Positions 1-10,710 of a DNA stretch of 64,000 nucleotides are shown one piece after another. Every line of letters starts with the position of its first letter. Positions within the stretch are counted from its first letter, which is position 1. Origin of the DNA: Amanita rubescens (taxonomy: Eukaryota; Basidiomycota; Agaricomycetes; Agaricales; Amanitaceae); assembly GCA_015039365.1 (NCBI GenBank), contig WION01000142.1, positions 1-64,000 on the forward strand, given 5' to 3'. A program made the translations under genes and the position numbers. Under the pieces are notes generated by a model. The model did no database searches. It was not told where the DNA came from and worked only from the letters and a program-made list of their open reading frames with translations.

Positions 1-1000
1 CACTTCCGTCGACACTACAACGGGTGCGCCAAATGATCCACCATCTTCAATGAGCATTGTTGGCGATGCTCTGAAGCTTCCCATATCTTCGACCTCTCCA
101 CTCAAACCATTATCACTCGGAAAAAAGTCCAACCACCATGAATCCATCTACAGCCCCAGATACGACTATCCTATACACCGCCGGTTGCATTGCCTGCTCC
201 ATTCCCCAAGGACTATTAGCATAGAATGGTACTTGATACCCTTCAGTGTTCGCTGTCGATAACTGAGTTCTACAGGCCTCCCTTGTACACTGCATCCTCC
301 ACGTTTGTCCGACACACCCTAAATGCACTCCTACACGACCTTTGCGTTGAAATCGACAATTCGTCGTTCAGACGCATGGCCCGGGACCTCATCCACCTCC
401 CGGTTTCTTCACCGGATCTACACCGGACATGATTTTGCCACCGTGTTGGCATATCCTAACGGCAGTGATTTAGTGGACAGGCAAAACTCAGTCAGCGGAG
501 GGAGAACTCGCTGATGATGTTGGGATTGCATGGAGAGAGGAAGCGAAGGATCAGTCGAGAGAAGAGTGTGCTGATTAGCTTGAAAGTAGTGGGTACGGCA
601 AGGGTGAGCGTGCAAGCTAACCGATGGGATGTGTAAGTGCTACATTGTTCGATGTTTGTCTAGACCTGACGCGCTACTAGTTCGTCAACTTATACATTTT
701 CACCCTTGTCTGGTCTTATCTTGATGCATGTCATCAATTCGATTCATCCTGCGCCTCATCAAGCTGTGTATGATTCGTTGAGGACGAATCTTGGAAAAGT
801 ATTTGGTTGGGAGGATGGTGCGCCGACAGGTTTGCCGCGCCCGGTGAATGTGCATCCGGAACCGGCTGCGTGTCGGGCTGATGAGCGGTGTCAAGGAGAT
901 GATCATGATGTCAGTAAAAAGACGTGAAGATTGTACAATAGAGTCAATTACTAGTGTTCCAACTTCCCCTACTAGTAGTAGTACTAGTACTACCCTAAGC
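1..1000. other. no gene recognised
   Basis: Only short overlapping open frames with no recognisable domain lie here. There is a small cluster of ACTAGT-type trinucleotide-like repeats near 970-1000. From about 1005 the sequence becomes similar to the region upstream of other F-box copies in the window (for example 11470-11540), so this is the 5' flank of the first copy. Confidence 0.5.
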
Positions 1001-1120
1001 TTTGAAGCTTGGCCAATGTTGTGCTATGTTTACAAGCCAACGTCGACTCGAACATGCTCGACATGATATACTCTGACGCGCGCAGTATCCAGAGCTTGCC
1101 AAACGATAACCGATGGGTCA

Positions 1121-2335
1121 ATGCTATACCCAGAACTCATATACGAGATCCTCACCTACTGTCTGTCGGACACTCCGTTGGATACATGCTTCCCCAAATA
1201 TTTTCCCTGGTATCTTGGTCACATCTGTCGATCATGGAGATCAGTCTTCATATCTTCGCCGCGTTTCTGGGATCGTTTTATAATCGATGCTTCCGTAGCG
1301 GCGGCCTTTAAGGCAGAGCGCGCGTTGACGCTAGTCGAATTGTGCATCAAGCGCACAAAAGATCAACCATTTTCGTTCAGGTTCAACGAACTAATCTTTG
1401 ACTTGAAGGTGACATCATACATGTGCCAGGCGATGAAAACTTTAGTTGCCCATGCGGACCGTTGGAGCGCTGCGTCCGTCAAGATAAAAGGATTTGGGGG
1501 AGTGGAAGAGTTGCTGTTGAAAGCTAAACATCGCTTTCGACAGCTCCATACGCTCTACATCTCTATATTTCCTGGAATCTCACATCATCTCGATCTTTTT
1601 GAGGACGCGCCGAATCTCACGCGCGTATATACCACCGATCATTACCGCCTGCGTTGGTCAAGCCTAACTGTCCTCCACATCTCATCCCATACTTTTGTCA
1701 AACTCTATGAACAGTTTGACAAGATGACTTGTCTACAAGAACTGGTAATCCGAGGGACACCTTTGCAAAGAGAAAGGGTGCTCCAAACTCCAGTCGAAAT
1801 ACCCTCCCTCAAGATACTTTACGTCAAGCACTATTATCCCCTCTCATTCATCAGAGCCCCCTCCCTGGAGACCTTGCACCTGGGTGACATTTTGCCAGTC
1901 CTACGACGCACCGCCGTCGAAACCTTCGTTCGCGGAGTGAGTCACCTCAGGACCCTATCATTTAACGTCAATGTCTGTACTGTCCTCGATTGCATCCCTG
2001 AACTGGACCACGCGATAGTCGGAATTTCCATGCTGCCTGCTCTTGTTTACATGGCACGTTCTCTGAAGACGATAACCATCAGTGACCCCGACTTATACGA
2101 ACGCGAACGCGAACGTGGTACCAAGACGTTAGGTACAATAACGAGTATGGTCCAACGTTGGGAAAAGCACCAATTACCAAATTTGCGCCGTCTGTCGGTC
2201 CATGTTTATGACGACGGAGAGGAGGATATGTCACCTGCCATAGATGACTTGGTGCGGCTGGGCGCGTACAAGGGATTCGAGGTAGACATTAAATTTTCAC
2301 CATTCCACATCGTGCCACCGTTTCGTGACTTGTGA
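1121..2335 (+). CDS. F-box-like/LRR protein, copy A (404 aa, single exon)
   Basis: The N-terminus (residues 1-50) has the F-box-like layout of mushroom fungi: YPELIYEILTYCL, then GHICRSWRSVFISSPRFWDRF with its Trp and Pro residues. The rest (about 60-400) is Leu-rich with irregular LRR-like segments such as LTRVYTT, LQELVIRG and SLETLHLGD. F-box proteins normally bind Skp1 and recruit substrates to SCF ubiquitin ligases; no substrate can be inferred. The copies at 3840-5099 and 11499-12858 begin about 14 codons further upstream in the same frame. Here an extra G near 1114-1116 throws that upstream part out of frame, so translation would start at the ATG at 1121, at the very edge of the F-box. 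The body is otherwise open to the shared C-terminus (PFRDL). It may be functional or at an early stage of decay. Confidence 0.75.
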   Translation: MLYPELIYEILTYCLSDTPLDTCFPKYFPWYLGHICRSWRSVFISSPRFWDRFIIDASVAAAFKAERALTLVELCIKRTKDQPFSFRFNELIFDLKVTSYMCQAMKTLVAHADRWSAASVKIKGFGGVEELLLKAKHRFRQLHTLYISIFPGISHHLDLFEDAPNLTRVYTTDHYRLRWSSLTVLHISSHTFVKLYEQFDKMTCLQELVIRGTPLQRERVLQTPVEIPSLKILYVKHYYPLSFIRAPSLETLHLGDILPVLRRTAVETFVRGVSHLRTLSFNVNVCTVLDCIPELDHAIVGISMLPALVYMARSLKTITISDPDLYERERERGTKTLGTITSMVQRWEKHQLPNLRRLSVHVYDDGEEDMSPAIDDLVRLGAYKGFEVDIKFSPFHIVPPFRDL

Positions 2336-2341
2336 ATTTGG

Positions 2342-2700
2342 GTGTGTCAGTGGCATCACGGGGTTAATGGCCTTGCGCTCTACCCAACTCCACGCGTACA
2401 CTTGACCCGATATATTCTACCCTTGAGTCGGTCACCGATGCCAACCCACCCAGAGCTCAGATACGAGACCCTCGCTGACTGTTTTTCGGGCGCTACATCA
2501 CCCGGTGCACGCGCTCGCGGGTGAAGCTTACAATGAGCCTGCTTGGCTTGGCGCTCGTTTAACTGTTTATCGAATAACGCACCAAAAACACCGATTTTTC
2601 GCTCAGGTCTAATGCAGTCGCCGTACTCCTAATTGCCCATACAGATCGCTGGCGTGCCGCATATTGCTGAGGAGAGCTTAACATTGCTTTGGGCACCTAC
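2342..2700 (+). pseudogene. decayed F-box fragment
   Basis: This stretch follows copy A directly and resembles 5142-5630, 10711-11110 and 12900-13470. Short F-box traces (an ACCCAGAGCTCAGATACGAG-like stretch, CTGTTTTTCGGGCGC) are scattered across frames with stops. It appears to be a remnant of an older, more diverged F-box copy that was duplicated together with the newer genes. It is not coding. Confidence 0.5.
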
Positions 2701-2739
2701 TTACGCTCCGAAGCTATATCCCTCTCATGGTTTCACTAT

Positions 2740-3620
2740 ATCGTACGTCTAACCTAGCATCCAGGATACAATAAACGAAAATCTGGTATATGAGTTCTGG
2801 GCACAGCGTTGCCCAATGATTTGACGGGTTTTGTACACCGATCGAGTGCCTTCCCCGATTGCACTTGGCCTGGGAACGCTGTCAGAGTGCATCATATAAC
2901 CATAACACAACATATCCAATCAAAGTTCCTAGCGACGTTGCAGTTAGTGTGCGTTAAACCCGAACGAAAATGGACGATTTTCTGCGATTTTTGCTACAGA
3001 GATTAAGTAAAGCCTCAAAATAATGAGGTTCGAAACTTTTCTATGAGGCATAGTATAGGTTTAATTTGGGGCGTATGAAGCTCGCTGTCAAAACAAAGAT
3101 GCGCCCCTGGATCGTTTCCCTGGTATCTTGTTCATTGTGGAGATCAGTCTTCGTATCCTAGCCACGTTTTTTGGATCGCTTCACTTTCCTGGGATCATGG
3201 GAATAGCTACGATCGAGCCCGCGTTAGCGCTGGTCCAATTGTGCATCGAGTGCACCAAAGATCATCCATTTTCTTTCAGCTTTAAGGCCATGATGTACGC
3301 CATGACTCGGAAGCACAGGCTGTACGCTATTCAGATCCTGGAAACTCTAGTTGCTCATGCGGAACGCTTCACAGCTGATCCGGTTGGACTAGACAAATCG
3401 CTCGTTGTTTTGGGCAACTCCGCACGCTCCAAATGTGTATTCCTCCGGGGCCTCATATCGTCACGATATCGCTTCCGACCTCTTTGAAGATGCGCCGAAT
3501 CTTACGCGCGTATCTGTCTTTGATTACCACCGACTTCCTTTGTCAAGCGTAACCTCGAGCTCGGGCGACATTCTGCGCATACTAGGTTCTTTGCGGAGCT
3601 TGAGCAGATGACGTCTCTCG
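2740..3620. pseudogene. F-box pseudogene with an inverted 5' segment
   Basis: From about 3098 the + strand resembles the F-box copy at 6240-6900: FPWYL-type start, then SFSFKAMMYAM, ETLVAHAER, FEDAPNLTRV. The preceding part, about 2740-3095, matches 6085-6240 only in reverse complement (GTTCTGGGCACAGCGTTGCC here against GGCAACGCTGTGCCCAGAAC there). About 350 bp carrying the start of the F-box has therefore been inverted in place. Frameshifts and stops follow near 3405 and 3610. The C-terminal third is missing. Confidence 0.65.
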
Positions 3621-3839
3621 AGCGATCCGAGCCCACTAAACGATGGTACCCAGGTTTTACTAGCTAGTTACGTGGACGGTTGGAAACTTGAAACCAAACA
3701 CAGCGCTTTTATTATTACATGTATGGGTGAATCATCCTGTCGGCTAACAATGCGTTGTATCATGATTTCGATGTCGATATTGGTTGCGCCGTGCGGTGAG
3801 CAACGAAGTAGAGTGACACGTGACGGTAACGTTGCAGAC

Positions 3840-5099
3840 ATGATACTCCAGAGCAAGTTGCCAAACGATAACCGATGGACAACGCTATGCCCAGAACTCA
3901 TATACGAGATCATCGCTTACTGTCTGTCGGACACTCCATTGGATACATGCTTCCCCGACCTTTTTCCCTGGTATCTCGGGCACATCTGTCGATCATGGAG
4001 ATCAGTCTTCATATCTTCACCGCGTTTCTGGAATCGTTTCATATTCGATGGTTCCGTAACGGGAGCCTTTGAGGCAGACTACCTCGAGCGCGCCTTGACG
4101 CTAGTCGAATTGTGCGTCAAGCGCACGAAAGATCAATCATTTTCGTTCAGGTTTAACCCACGAACCCATGGCTATGTGGAGACATCATACATGTGCCAGG
4201 CCATGAAAACTTTAGTTGCCCATGCGGACCGTTGGAGCGCTGCGTCCATCAAAATAAAAGGATCTGGGGGAGTGGAAGAGTTGCTGTTGAAAGCTAAGCA
4301 TCACTTTCGACAGCTCCAGACGCTCCACATCTCTATATCTCCTGGAACCTCATATCATCTCGATCTTTTTGAGGATGCGCCGAATCTCACGCGCGTATAT
4401 ACCACCGATTATTACCGTCTGCGATGGTCAAGCCTAACTGTCCTCCACATCTCATCCCATACTTTCGTCAAATTGTTCATAGAGTTTGACAAGATGACTT
4501 GTCTCCAAGAACTGGTAATTCGAGGGTCACCTTTGCAAAGAGAAAGGGTGCTCCAAACTCCAGTCGAAATACACTCCCTCAAGATACTTTATGTCAATCA
4601 CTATTATCCCCTCTCGTTCATCAGAGCCCCCTCCCTGGAGACCTTGCACTTGGGTGACATTTTGCCAGTCCTACGACGCACCTCCATCGAAACCTTCCTT
4701 CGCGGAGTGAGTCACCTCAGGACCCTATCATTTAACGTCAATGTCTGTACTGTCCTCGATTGCTTCCCTGAACTGGACCACGTGATAGTCGGAATTTTCG
4801 TGCTGCCTGTTCTTGTTTACAAACCCATAGCGCGTTCTCTGAAGATGATAACCATCAGTGACACCGACCTACACGAACGTGGTGCCAAGACGTTAGGTGA
4901 ACTAACCAGTATGGTCAAACATTGGGAAAAGTACCAATTCCCAAATTTGCGCCGTCTGTCGGTCTATGTTTATGACGGCGGAGAGGAGGATATGTCACCT
5001 GCCATAGATGACTTGGTGCGGTTGGGCGTGTATAAGGGGTTCGAGGTAGACATTAAATTTTCACCATTCCAGGTCATGCCGCTGTTTCGTGACTTATGA
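3840..5099 (+). CDS. F-box-like/LRR protein, copy B (419 aa, intact)
   Basis: This is the best preserved member of the cluster. The chosen start (MILQSKLPNDNRW) aligns with the start region of the copy at 11499. The frame is also open back to 3672 but the extra part looks unlike protein. The F-box-like domain occupies residues about 14-65 (CPELIYEIIAYCL ... GHICRSWRSVFISSPRFW). Irregular Leu-rich repeats follow to about residue 400, ending PLFRDL. DNA identity to copy A is high through the coding region and into the 3' flank, so the duplication is recent. There are no introns. The likely role is an SCF-type substrate receptor; substrate unknown. Confidence 0.8.
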   Translation: MILQSKLPNDNRWTTLCPELIYEIIAYCLSDTPLDTCFPDLFPWYLGHICRSWRSVFISSPRFWNRFIFDGSVTGAFEADYLERALTLVELCVKRTKDQSFSFRFNPRTHGYVETSYMCQAMKTLVAHADRWSAASIKIKGSGGVEELLLKAKHHFRQLQTLHISISPGTSYHLDLFEDAPNLTRVYTTDYYRLRWSSLTVLHISSHTFVKLFIEFDKMTCLQELVIRGSPLQRERVLQTPVEIHSLKILYVNHYYPLSFIRAPSLETLHLGDILPVLRRTSIETFLRGVSHLRTLSFNVNVCTVLDCFPELDHVIVGIFVLPVLVYKPIARSLKMITISDTDLHERGAKTLGELTSMVKHWEKYQFPNLRRLSVYVYDGGEEDMSPAIDDLVRLGVYKGFEVDIKFSPFQVMPLFRDL

Positions 5100-5141
5100 A
5101 TTTGGGCGTGTGTATCGCTGCGCGCGGCGGATATACATCTG

Positions 5142-5630
5142 GTGTCACCGTGTCAGTGGCATCACGGGGTTAATGTCCTTGCGCTCCACCCAACTCCACG
5201 CGTACACTTGACCCGATATATTCTAACAGCATCTTCCTTCACCGAACCAAAGAGATGCCAACTTGATAACACTATACCCAGAGCTCAAATGCGAGACCCT
5301 CGCTCACTGTTTTTCGGGCGCTACATGATCTGCCCGCGCTCGCGGACTCTTTCCTTGGTATCTCGGCTTGGTCTTATCGCGTTTCTGGGATCAGATTGCC
5401 ATTGGGGCGCTGAGGATGAAGCTTACAATGAGCCGGCTTGGCTTGGCGCTCGTCTAACTGTTTATCGAATAACGCCCCAATCACTCAGGTCTAATGCCAT
5501 CGCCGTACTCCTGATTGCCCATTCGGATCGCTGGCGTGCCGCATATTTCAGAAGTTGCTGAGGAAAGCTTAACATTGCTTTGGGCAGCTGCTTATGCTCC
5601 GAAGCAGTATCCCTCATGGTTTCACTACAT
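5142..5630 (+). pseudogene. decayed F-box fragment (downstream satellite of copy B)
   Basis: This repeats the arrangement seen after copy A. The + strand holds a worn F-box start (TATACCCAGAGCTCAAATGC, CACTGTTTTTCGGGCGCTAC) with the frame broken repeatedly, then a short stretch resembling the HSDRWRAA segment of the family. Its similarity to 2342-2700 shows that gene plus downstream remnant were duplicated as one unit. It is not expected to code. Confidence 0.5.
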
Positions 5631-6084
5631 CGTCTTAGCTTTGACAGTTTTTTTTATTGTTGATCGATTTCATAGTTGCTGACGAAGGCCTGCTTACATC
5701 CAAAGCTCCCTCTTGCGGTCTCACTACATCACGTTGATGACAAGTCTATATACTCATATGCGCAGATTATGAGACGTCAAGCTTTTAAGTCCCGGCGAAA
5801 CACCAATTGTGGTGCCTCCACAATGAGGACAAATCTTCGTGACGATGGCAATAACTCTGGAAAGAGGTTGACTTCATTCAGCTGGGCGCAGACTCAGGAT
5901 TTGAAGTAAACGTCAGTTTCACTTCCGATGGTGCGTTTGACTGTCGGGCTAATGGACGAGCCTCGAATGCAGCTGTTTCATTAGATAACTGTATTGATTA
6001 CTGTTATGATAAATGGCTGGCCGCTGTTTCAATTGCATTCCATCATCCAAATCTTCTGACACTCAACAACATCCTCAGGCTTGA

Positions 6085-7290
6085 CATGATACACTCTGAC
6101 AGCATCTCCTCCCAGTTCCCAAGCCAAGTGCAACCGGGGAATGCGCAAGTCGGTGCACAAAGCCCGTCGAATCATTGGGCAACGCTGTGCCCAGAACTCA
6201 TACACCAGATTTTCGCTTATTGTATCCTGGATGAACGTTAGATGTATGCGCCCCTGGATCGTTTCCCTGGTATCTTGGACACATCTGTTCGTTGTGGAGA
6301 TCAATCTTTGTATCCTCGCCACGTTTTTGGGATCGCTTCACTTTCCAGGCCCAGCGGATGGAAAGAGCTACGATCGAGTTGCATGCCTTAGTGCTGGTCC
6401 AATTGTGCATCGAGCGCACCGAAGATCGTCCATTTTCTTTCAGCTTTAAGGCTTCGATGTACACCTTGGAGATTCCACAGCAGTTGCACACTATCCAGAT
6501 CTTGGAGATTCTAGTTGCTCATGCGGAACGCTGGCGCGCTGCATACTTCACAGCCGATATGAATGCACTAGAAGAATCGCTCACTAAAGCTAAAGGTCGT
6601 TTTCGGCAACTCCATACGCTCCAGACCTATATCCCTTTGGGGGCTTCATGCTATCGCATCGCTTCCGACCTCTTTGAAGATGCGCCGAATCTTGCTCGCG
6701 TATCTGTCGCTGATTACCACTGGCTTCGTTTGTCAAACGTCACCGTCCTACATATCGTGCTTTGGCCACTTTCCGCGCGTAGGTTCTTTGCGGAGCTTGA
6801 GCAGATGACGTCTCTCGAAGAACTCGCACTCAGGGGGACCCACCACGACTTGACCAATGTCCCAGTTGACATTTTCTGTCGACTACTGTTTTCCCCTTTC
6901 ACTCGTTAAAGCCCCTTCGCTGGAGAAGTTGTACCTAGCCGATTGTTTACTACTTCGCGCTGATACACAGACAGTTAAAACTTTTCTGCAGGGAGTAAAC
7001 CATCCCAGCACCTTATCATGCGATGTAGTACGCGATGTCGATTTCGCCACGACCATTGAATGTACACTTGAACTTGATCATCTGATCCTCGATGGACAAA
7101 TCTCTTCCCTGGATGTTTTGCGATCCTCACGTCTCGCTCTCTAAAGAAGATAAATGTTGGTGTCAAGACGCCTAGCATGTTGATTATACATCAACTAACG
7201 AATATGATCGAGTCTTGGGAAAAGCGTCAATTTCCCAGGTTGCACTTCTTGTCGGTATAGTGTATTTTTCAGGGGAGGAGGCCTATCGTT
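6085..7290 (+). pseudogene. F-box/LRR pseudogene, copy C (several frameshifts)
   Basis: The family can be followed in pieces across all frames. NHWATLCPELIHQIFAYC begins near 6165 and stops near 6240. FPWYLGHIC ... RFWDRF runs in another frame from about 6263. A long open stretch at 6292-6909 carries LVAHAERWRAAYF, LFEDAPNLARV and MTSLEELALRG. After a further shift, PLSLVKAPSLEKLYLAD continues at 6857-7144, and the WEKRQFPRLHFLSV tail follows near 7211. At least three shifts separate these pieces and none fits an intron. This copy is closer to the rearranged remnant at 2740-3620 than to copies A and B. Confidence 0.7.
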
Positions 7291-7791
7291 CCGATCACAA
7301 AGAATTTTCTGATCATATAGCCGTGAGATTGATAGATAGATGGTTGCTTGATACCAGTAATGTTCGTCGACATATCACTCTCAGACTCAACGGCATATGG
7401 CATTGGTAATTTTCGCATCGAGCCTCACCACACAACGAAAGGGTTCCGAATGCACAACCTGGCAAACAAGGTCTTGTAAGCTGTTGATGCCGTCCTCTAG
7501 TGATTACGGTACACGTAGGGGTGATGGCAAGTCATGTGTCCAGCCCGGGAATCCTGATTCAACTTACGGGTTTCATGGACGGTTGCCCGGGCCACTGCAT
7601 AAAATGACCGCATCTCCCTCGTTAGAACCCCAGCTGGTCTTCATCCTGCGTTCTCAGAGCTGGTCTCCATACAGAACTGCGCCAGATTCGCCTCGATAAA
7701 CCCCAATGCCGCTTTCTATCCTTCACTGTCCACTGCTAGTAAGTGACAAAATCCGTCACCAACTTCACGTTGCTCACTTTCATCTGTGAAG
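7291..7791. other. intergenic, no gene recognised
   Basis: Short open frames without family resemblance. The last 100 bases form the 5' flank of the secreted-protein gene that starts at 7792; no clear TATA box was seen. Confidence 0.4.
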
Positions 7792-8841
7792 ATGTTATTC
7801 TTTTCCTCTTTTCTGTTTTTCATACTTGGCACCTCGGTTGTTGCGAGTCCTGTTTCTGTTTCTCCGCGGAACATGGACGGCTATTGGCATCGAGTGAGTG
7901 ATCGCCTCTCTTTTAATCTCAACTCGTGTTAATCGTCCGAGTCATCAGAACATGAAGCTACCTGATCGTGTCATATATATCAAGGGTGATCAGATTCTGA
8001 ATACCATTCCGGAAATGAAAAACCCAGATGCTTTGCCTGTGAATACCAATTGGCAGCGGGCAACCAGAATCTCTGTCCTAGTGAGTAATTTACTGTAATT
8101 TTAAGTTTGGCTTTTCACATGTGATGGGCTTTTGGTAGAATTTAAATCTTCCCGAAAACATAAGGAACGACATTCCTGATGTGGCACCTGATGACTGGAT
8201 CCAACTCAAGGCCATACTCAAGGAACCTGGCATTCTGAAATACGAAGCGGATTTTAGACTGGCTAAAGCTCCGCTACGTGATACACATCATGTGACACTC
8301 ACGAATGCCATTAAAGCGAGCGACAAATCCAGTGAACCCACACATGGCACCCGGTCCGGTCCTGTTTCTCCGCCGACCTTGGACGGCTATTGGCATCGAG
8401 TCAGTGATCACTTCCCTTTTAATCTCAACCCGCGTTAATCGTCACCAGAACATGAAAAACCCTGATCATGTCTTATATATCAAGGATCTTAAACTTCTGA
8501 ATGTCATTCCGGAACCGAAAAACGCAGCTGCTGTGTCTAAGAGTACCAATTGGCAACGGGCAACCAGACTCTCCGTCCTAGTGAGTGGTTTACTGTAATT
8601 TCCAGTCCGGCTTTTCACATGTGATTGGTAGAATTTAAATCTTCCCGAAGACATAAAGAGAAAGATCCCTGATGTCGTAACTGATGACTGGTTCCAGATC
8701 AGGGAGACTGATTGTGGACCTGGATGCTTTGACGTGTATTTTAAACCGGCTGGAAGTAACCTGCAACGACTGAAACTCGAGAATGCCATTAAAGGGAGCG
8801 TCTCACACCGGCCAGGTTCTTCGAGCGGCAAACCCAAGTGA
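7792..8841 (+). CDS. secreted protein built of two tandem copies of one domain (278 aa, 5 exons)
   Basis: Exons are 7792-7893, 7949-8080, 8139-8399, 8449-8580 and 8632-8841. All joins are in phase 0 and introns are 49-58 bp with GT..AG ends. Residues 1-19 form a signal peptide (MLFFSSFLFFILGTSVVAS). The mature part consists of two similar units of about 110-120 residues. Each starts with DGYWHR, then NWQRATR..SVL, then NLNLPE, and each contains two introns at matching positions. The first intron of the second unit begins with GTCAGT, not GTGAGT; without splicing there, the protein would end at 8438 after one unit. The second unit alone has two Cys (DCGPGC). I do not recognise the family. A secreted effector or cell-wall protein is possible, but nothing shows its function. 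Confidence 0.7.
7861..8830 (+). repeat. intragenic tandem duplication including introns
   Basis: Unit 1 spans about 7861-8370 and unit 2 about 8371-8830. Exons and introns are both conserved between them: for example the TTTACTGTAATTT and CTTTTCACATGTGAT stretches inside the second intron of each unit. The duplication therefore occurred at the DNA level by unequal crossing-over or replication slippage, not through RNA. Confidence 0.75.
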
Positions 8842-9108
8842 AAAAGCATCGCAAAATGTTTAAATTTAACCTCTCGTTTCGCATGTAGCAAAATTTACAT
8901 TTTCGATAAGGGTTTTGCATGCACTAAAGTAGTTAGTAAACTCTTTTCGTTGCAAAACATAATGTTTGCACTTTCCCAGTCGGAATTTACTGCGCCGTTA
9001 GGAATTCGAATCCTTACGGAAGAACTGCACACCAGAACAAGCTTGTGGATCCCGTGTTCATAAATCTTTCTTTCTTTGTATTTACAGAGCTTCCATAGCC
9101 CGCCGTGA
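8842..9108. other. 3' flanks of two convergent genes
   Basis: This lies between the secreted-protein gene (+) and the peptidase pseudogene (-). No gene was seen. Confidence 0.4.
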
Positions 9109-10710
9109 CTATTCGCTATTCTTTTTCTTCCCAGCAGACTCTAAAAACCATGCTTTCGAAGCTTCCCAACACACCCTTTCACACTCTACTCCATTCAAAG
9201 GATGAGACTCGCCATCGAACACGAGCATACCCACTCGACTATCTTTAGCTATTCCATTTCCGTTCCTAAGAGTATGGTAATACCGAGTAGGAGCGACGCG
9301 AAGATCATCCTTCCCGATCAGGAGAACATCTGCCGTGACTTTATCCGCGAAGTGTGGTGGAGCATCAGCAACCCTGCAAAAAAACTTATGGCAACTTATG
9401 GCAACTTGTGGCAACTTATGAACTTCAAGTATTGACTTGCCATTTATGGTAACTGATGGGGACTTATGACATCTTATGGACTTATAAACTTATAGACTTG
9501 GCATCTTATGAACTTATGAACTTATTGACAGACCTACAAAAGAACTGATAGAAACTTATGATCCCATTGACCAACCTACAAAGGAACTGATGTAGACCTA
9601 TGATCCCATTGACCAACCTACTAAGGAACTGATGTAGACTAATAGAGACTTATGATCCCATTGACAGGTCTACAAACAAACTGATGGAGACTGATGGAGA
9701 CTGATGATCTTACTGACAGGGCAAAAACCTGGAAGAGTATCTTATGAACTCATGGACAAACTTTCCAAAGAGACTTTGGGTAACTGACAGTTACTGACCC
9801 CAACTTGTTGACTATTAACTGGGGTGTCAGATAACTAGGGGTAGCTAATGATCTTAATGCAATAAGTTTGTAAGTTTTTTTGCAGGGTTGCTGATGAGAA
9901 GCATCATGTAGCTTTTGGTATACTTCAGGAACCATGCCTAGTTGAATTGCATTCACGTCGCTGTCACTTTCGGAGGAGGAATGTGAAATAGGGGCAGAAG
10001 AAGCAATTGGGTATTCAAGACCAAATTCAGCGTAATACCAGTCAGGAATATCACTAGTCGATATTTCGCCGACCGATATGACAGGGTTACGAAGAGCAGC
10101 TGCTGTGAATGTATCCAGGAACTGATCAACCACTACATTCCTGTCAGCATATCCTTCGAAAAGAAAATTTGTGTATGTGTGGACATACAAATTACAATGT
10201 GCGCCTAAAAATCCACCGTGACTTCCACCAAAAATAAACACCTTTCCTCGGTCCAACTGGGCATACCCGAGTTCAACCAAATGATGCAAGGACTGAATGC
10301 AATCTTGAACGCCCAGCGAACCACACTTTCCAATCAAGTGGAGAATAGTGGATTGGCCGTACCCTACTAAGCCGGTGTAGTTGGGTAGAGCGACGGTGTC
10401 TGGGAATCAATTATAAGAGTATGTAAGGAACAGGTAAAATGGTAACTTACACCCTTCCAATGCAAACAACGACGTAATCGTATTGAATTCCGTCGTCGTA
10501 ACGCCATGCGGACCACCATGTGGAGCGAGAATACATGCCGGACTCGTCTGGCTCTGCGGAAAAGTTGAGCGGATGATGACCGGTTCTACCCTGGTTGGGA
10601 GTAGGTATGACCTTTGTTTCGATGGATGACAATGCAGTTTTAAGCTCCTCGGTGAGCGTTGGCTCATGTATAACCTGCCAATCTACAGAAAATGTAGCAG
10701 AGAGTGTCTT
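9109..10710 (-). pseudogene. acylaminoacyl-peptidase (S9C prolyl-oligopeptidase family), catalytic half only, broken
   Basis: Minus-strand exons read LAPHGGPHG ... GKVFIFGGSHGGFLGAH ... ALRNPVISVGEIS ... SDIPDWYY ... VTADVLLIGKDDLRVAP ... LVFDGESHPL. The Ser (GGSHGG), Asp (GKDD) and His (ESHP) of the alpha/beta-hydrolase triad are all present, in the order of acylaminoacyl-peptidases, which release N-acylated residues from peptides. Introns 10450-10400 and 10195-10133 splice well. The gene is dead: the N-terminal beta-propeller half is absent, with unrelated F-box-derived sequence beginning near 10711; a frameshift lies near 10600; and a 536-bp element (9361-9896) splits the DASP motif ahead of the catalytic Asp. 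The reading ends at the stop at 9109. Confidence 0.8.
9361..9896. mobile_element. small inverted-repeat element inside the peptidase pseudogene
   Basis: Perfect 26-bp inverted ends at 9363-9388 (starting CATCAGCAACCCTGC) and 9871-9896 enclose about 480 bp rich in AACTTATG/GACTTATGATCCC motifs, with a worn tandem repeat of roughly 40-50 bp. Removing 9361-9896 rejoins the peptidase frame at the conserved Asp-Ala-Ser-Pro, with only CT repeated at the junction. No 8-bp or TA target duplication is seen. No coding capacity. It is best called a MITE of unassigned superfamily. Confidence 0.65.

Noticed and set aside
8466..8891. Minus-strand open frame of 141 codons
   Set aside because: It lies antisense to well-supported exons and introns of the secreted-protein gene.
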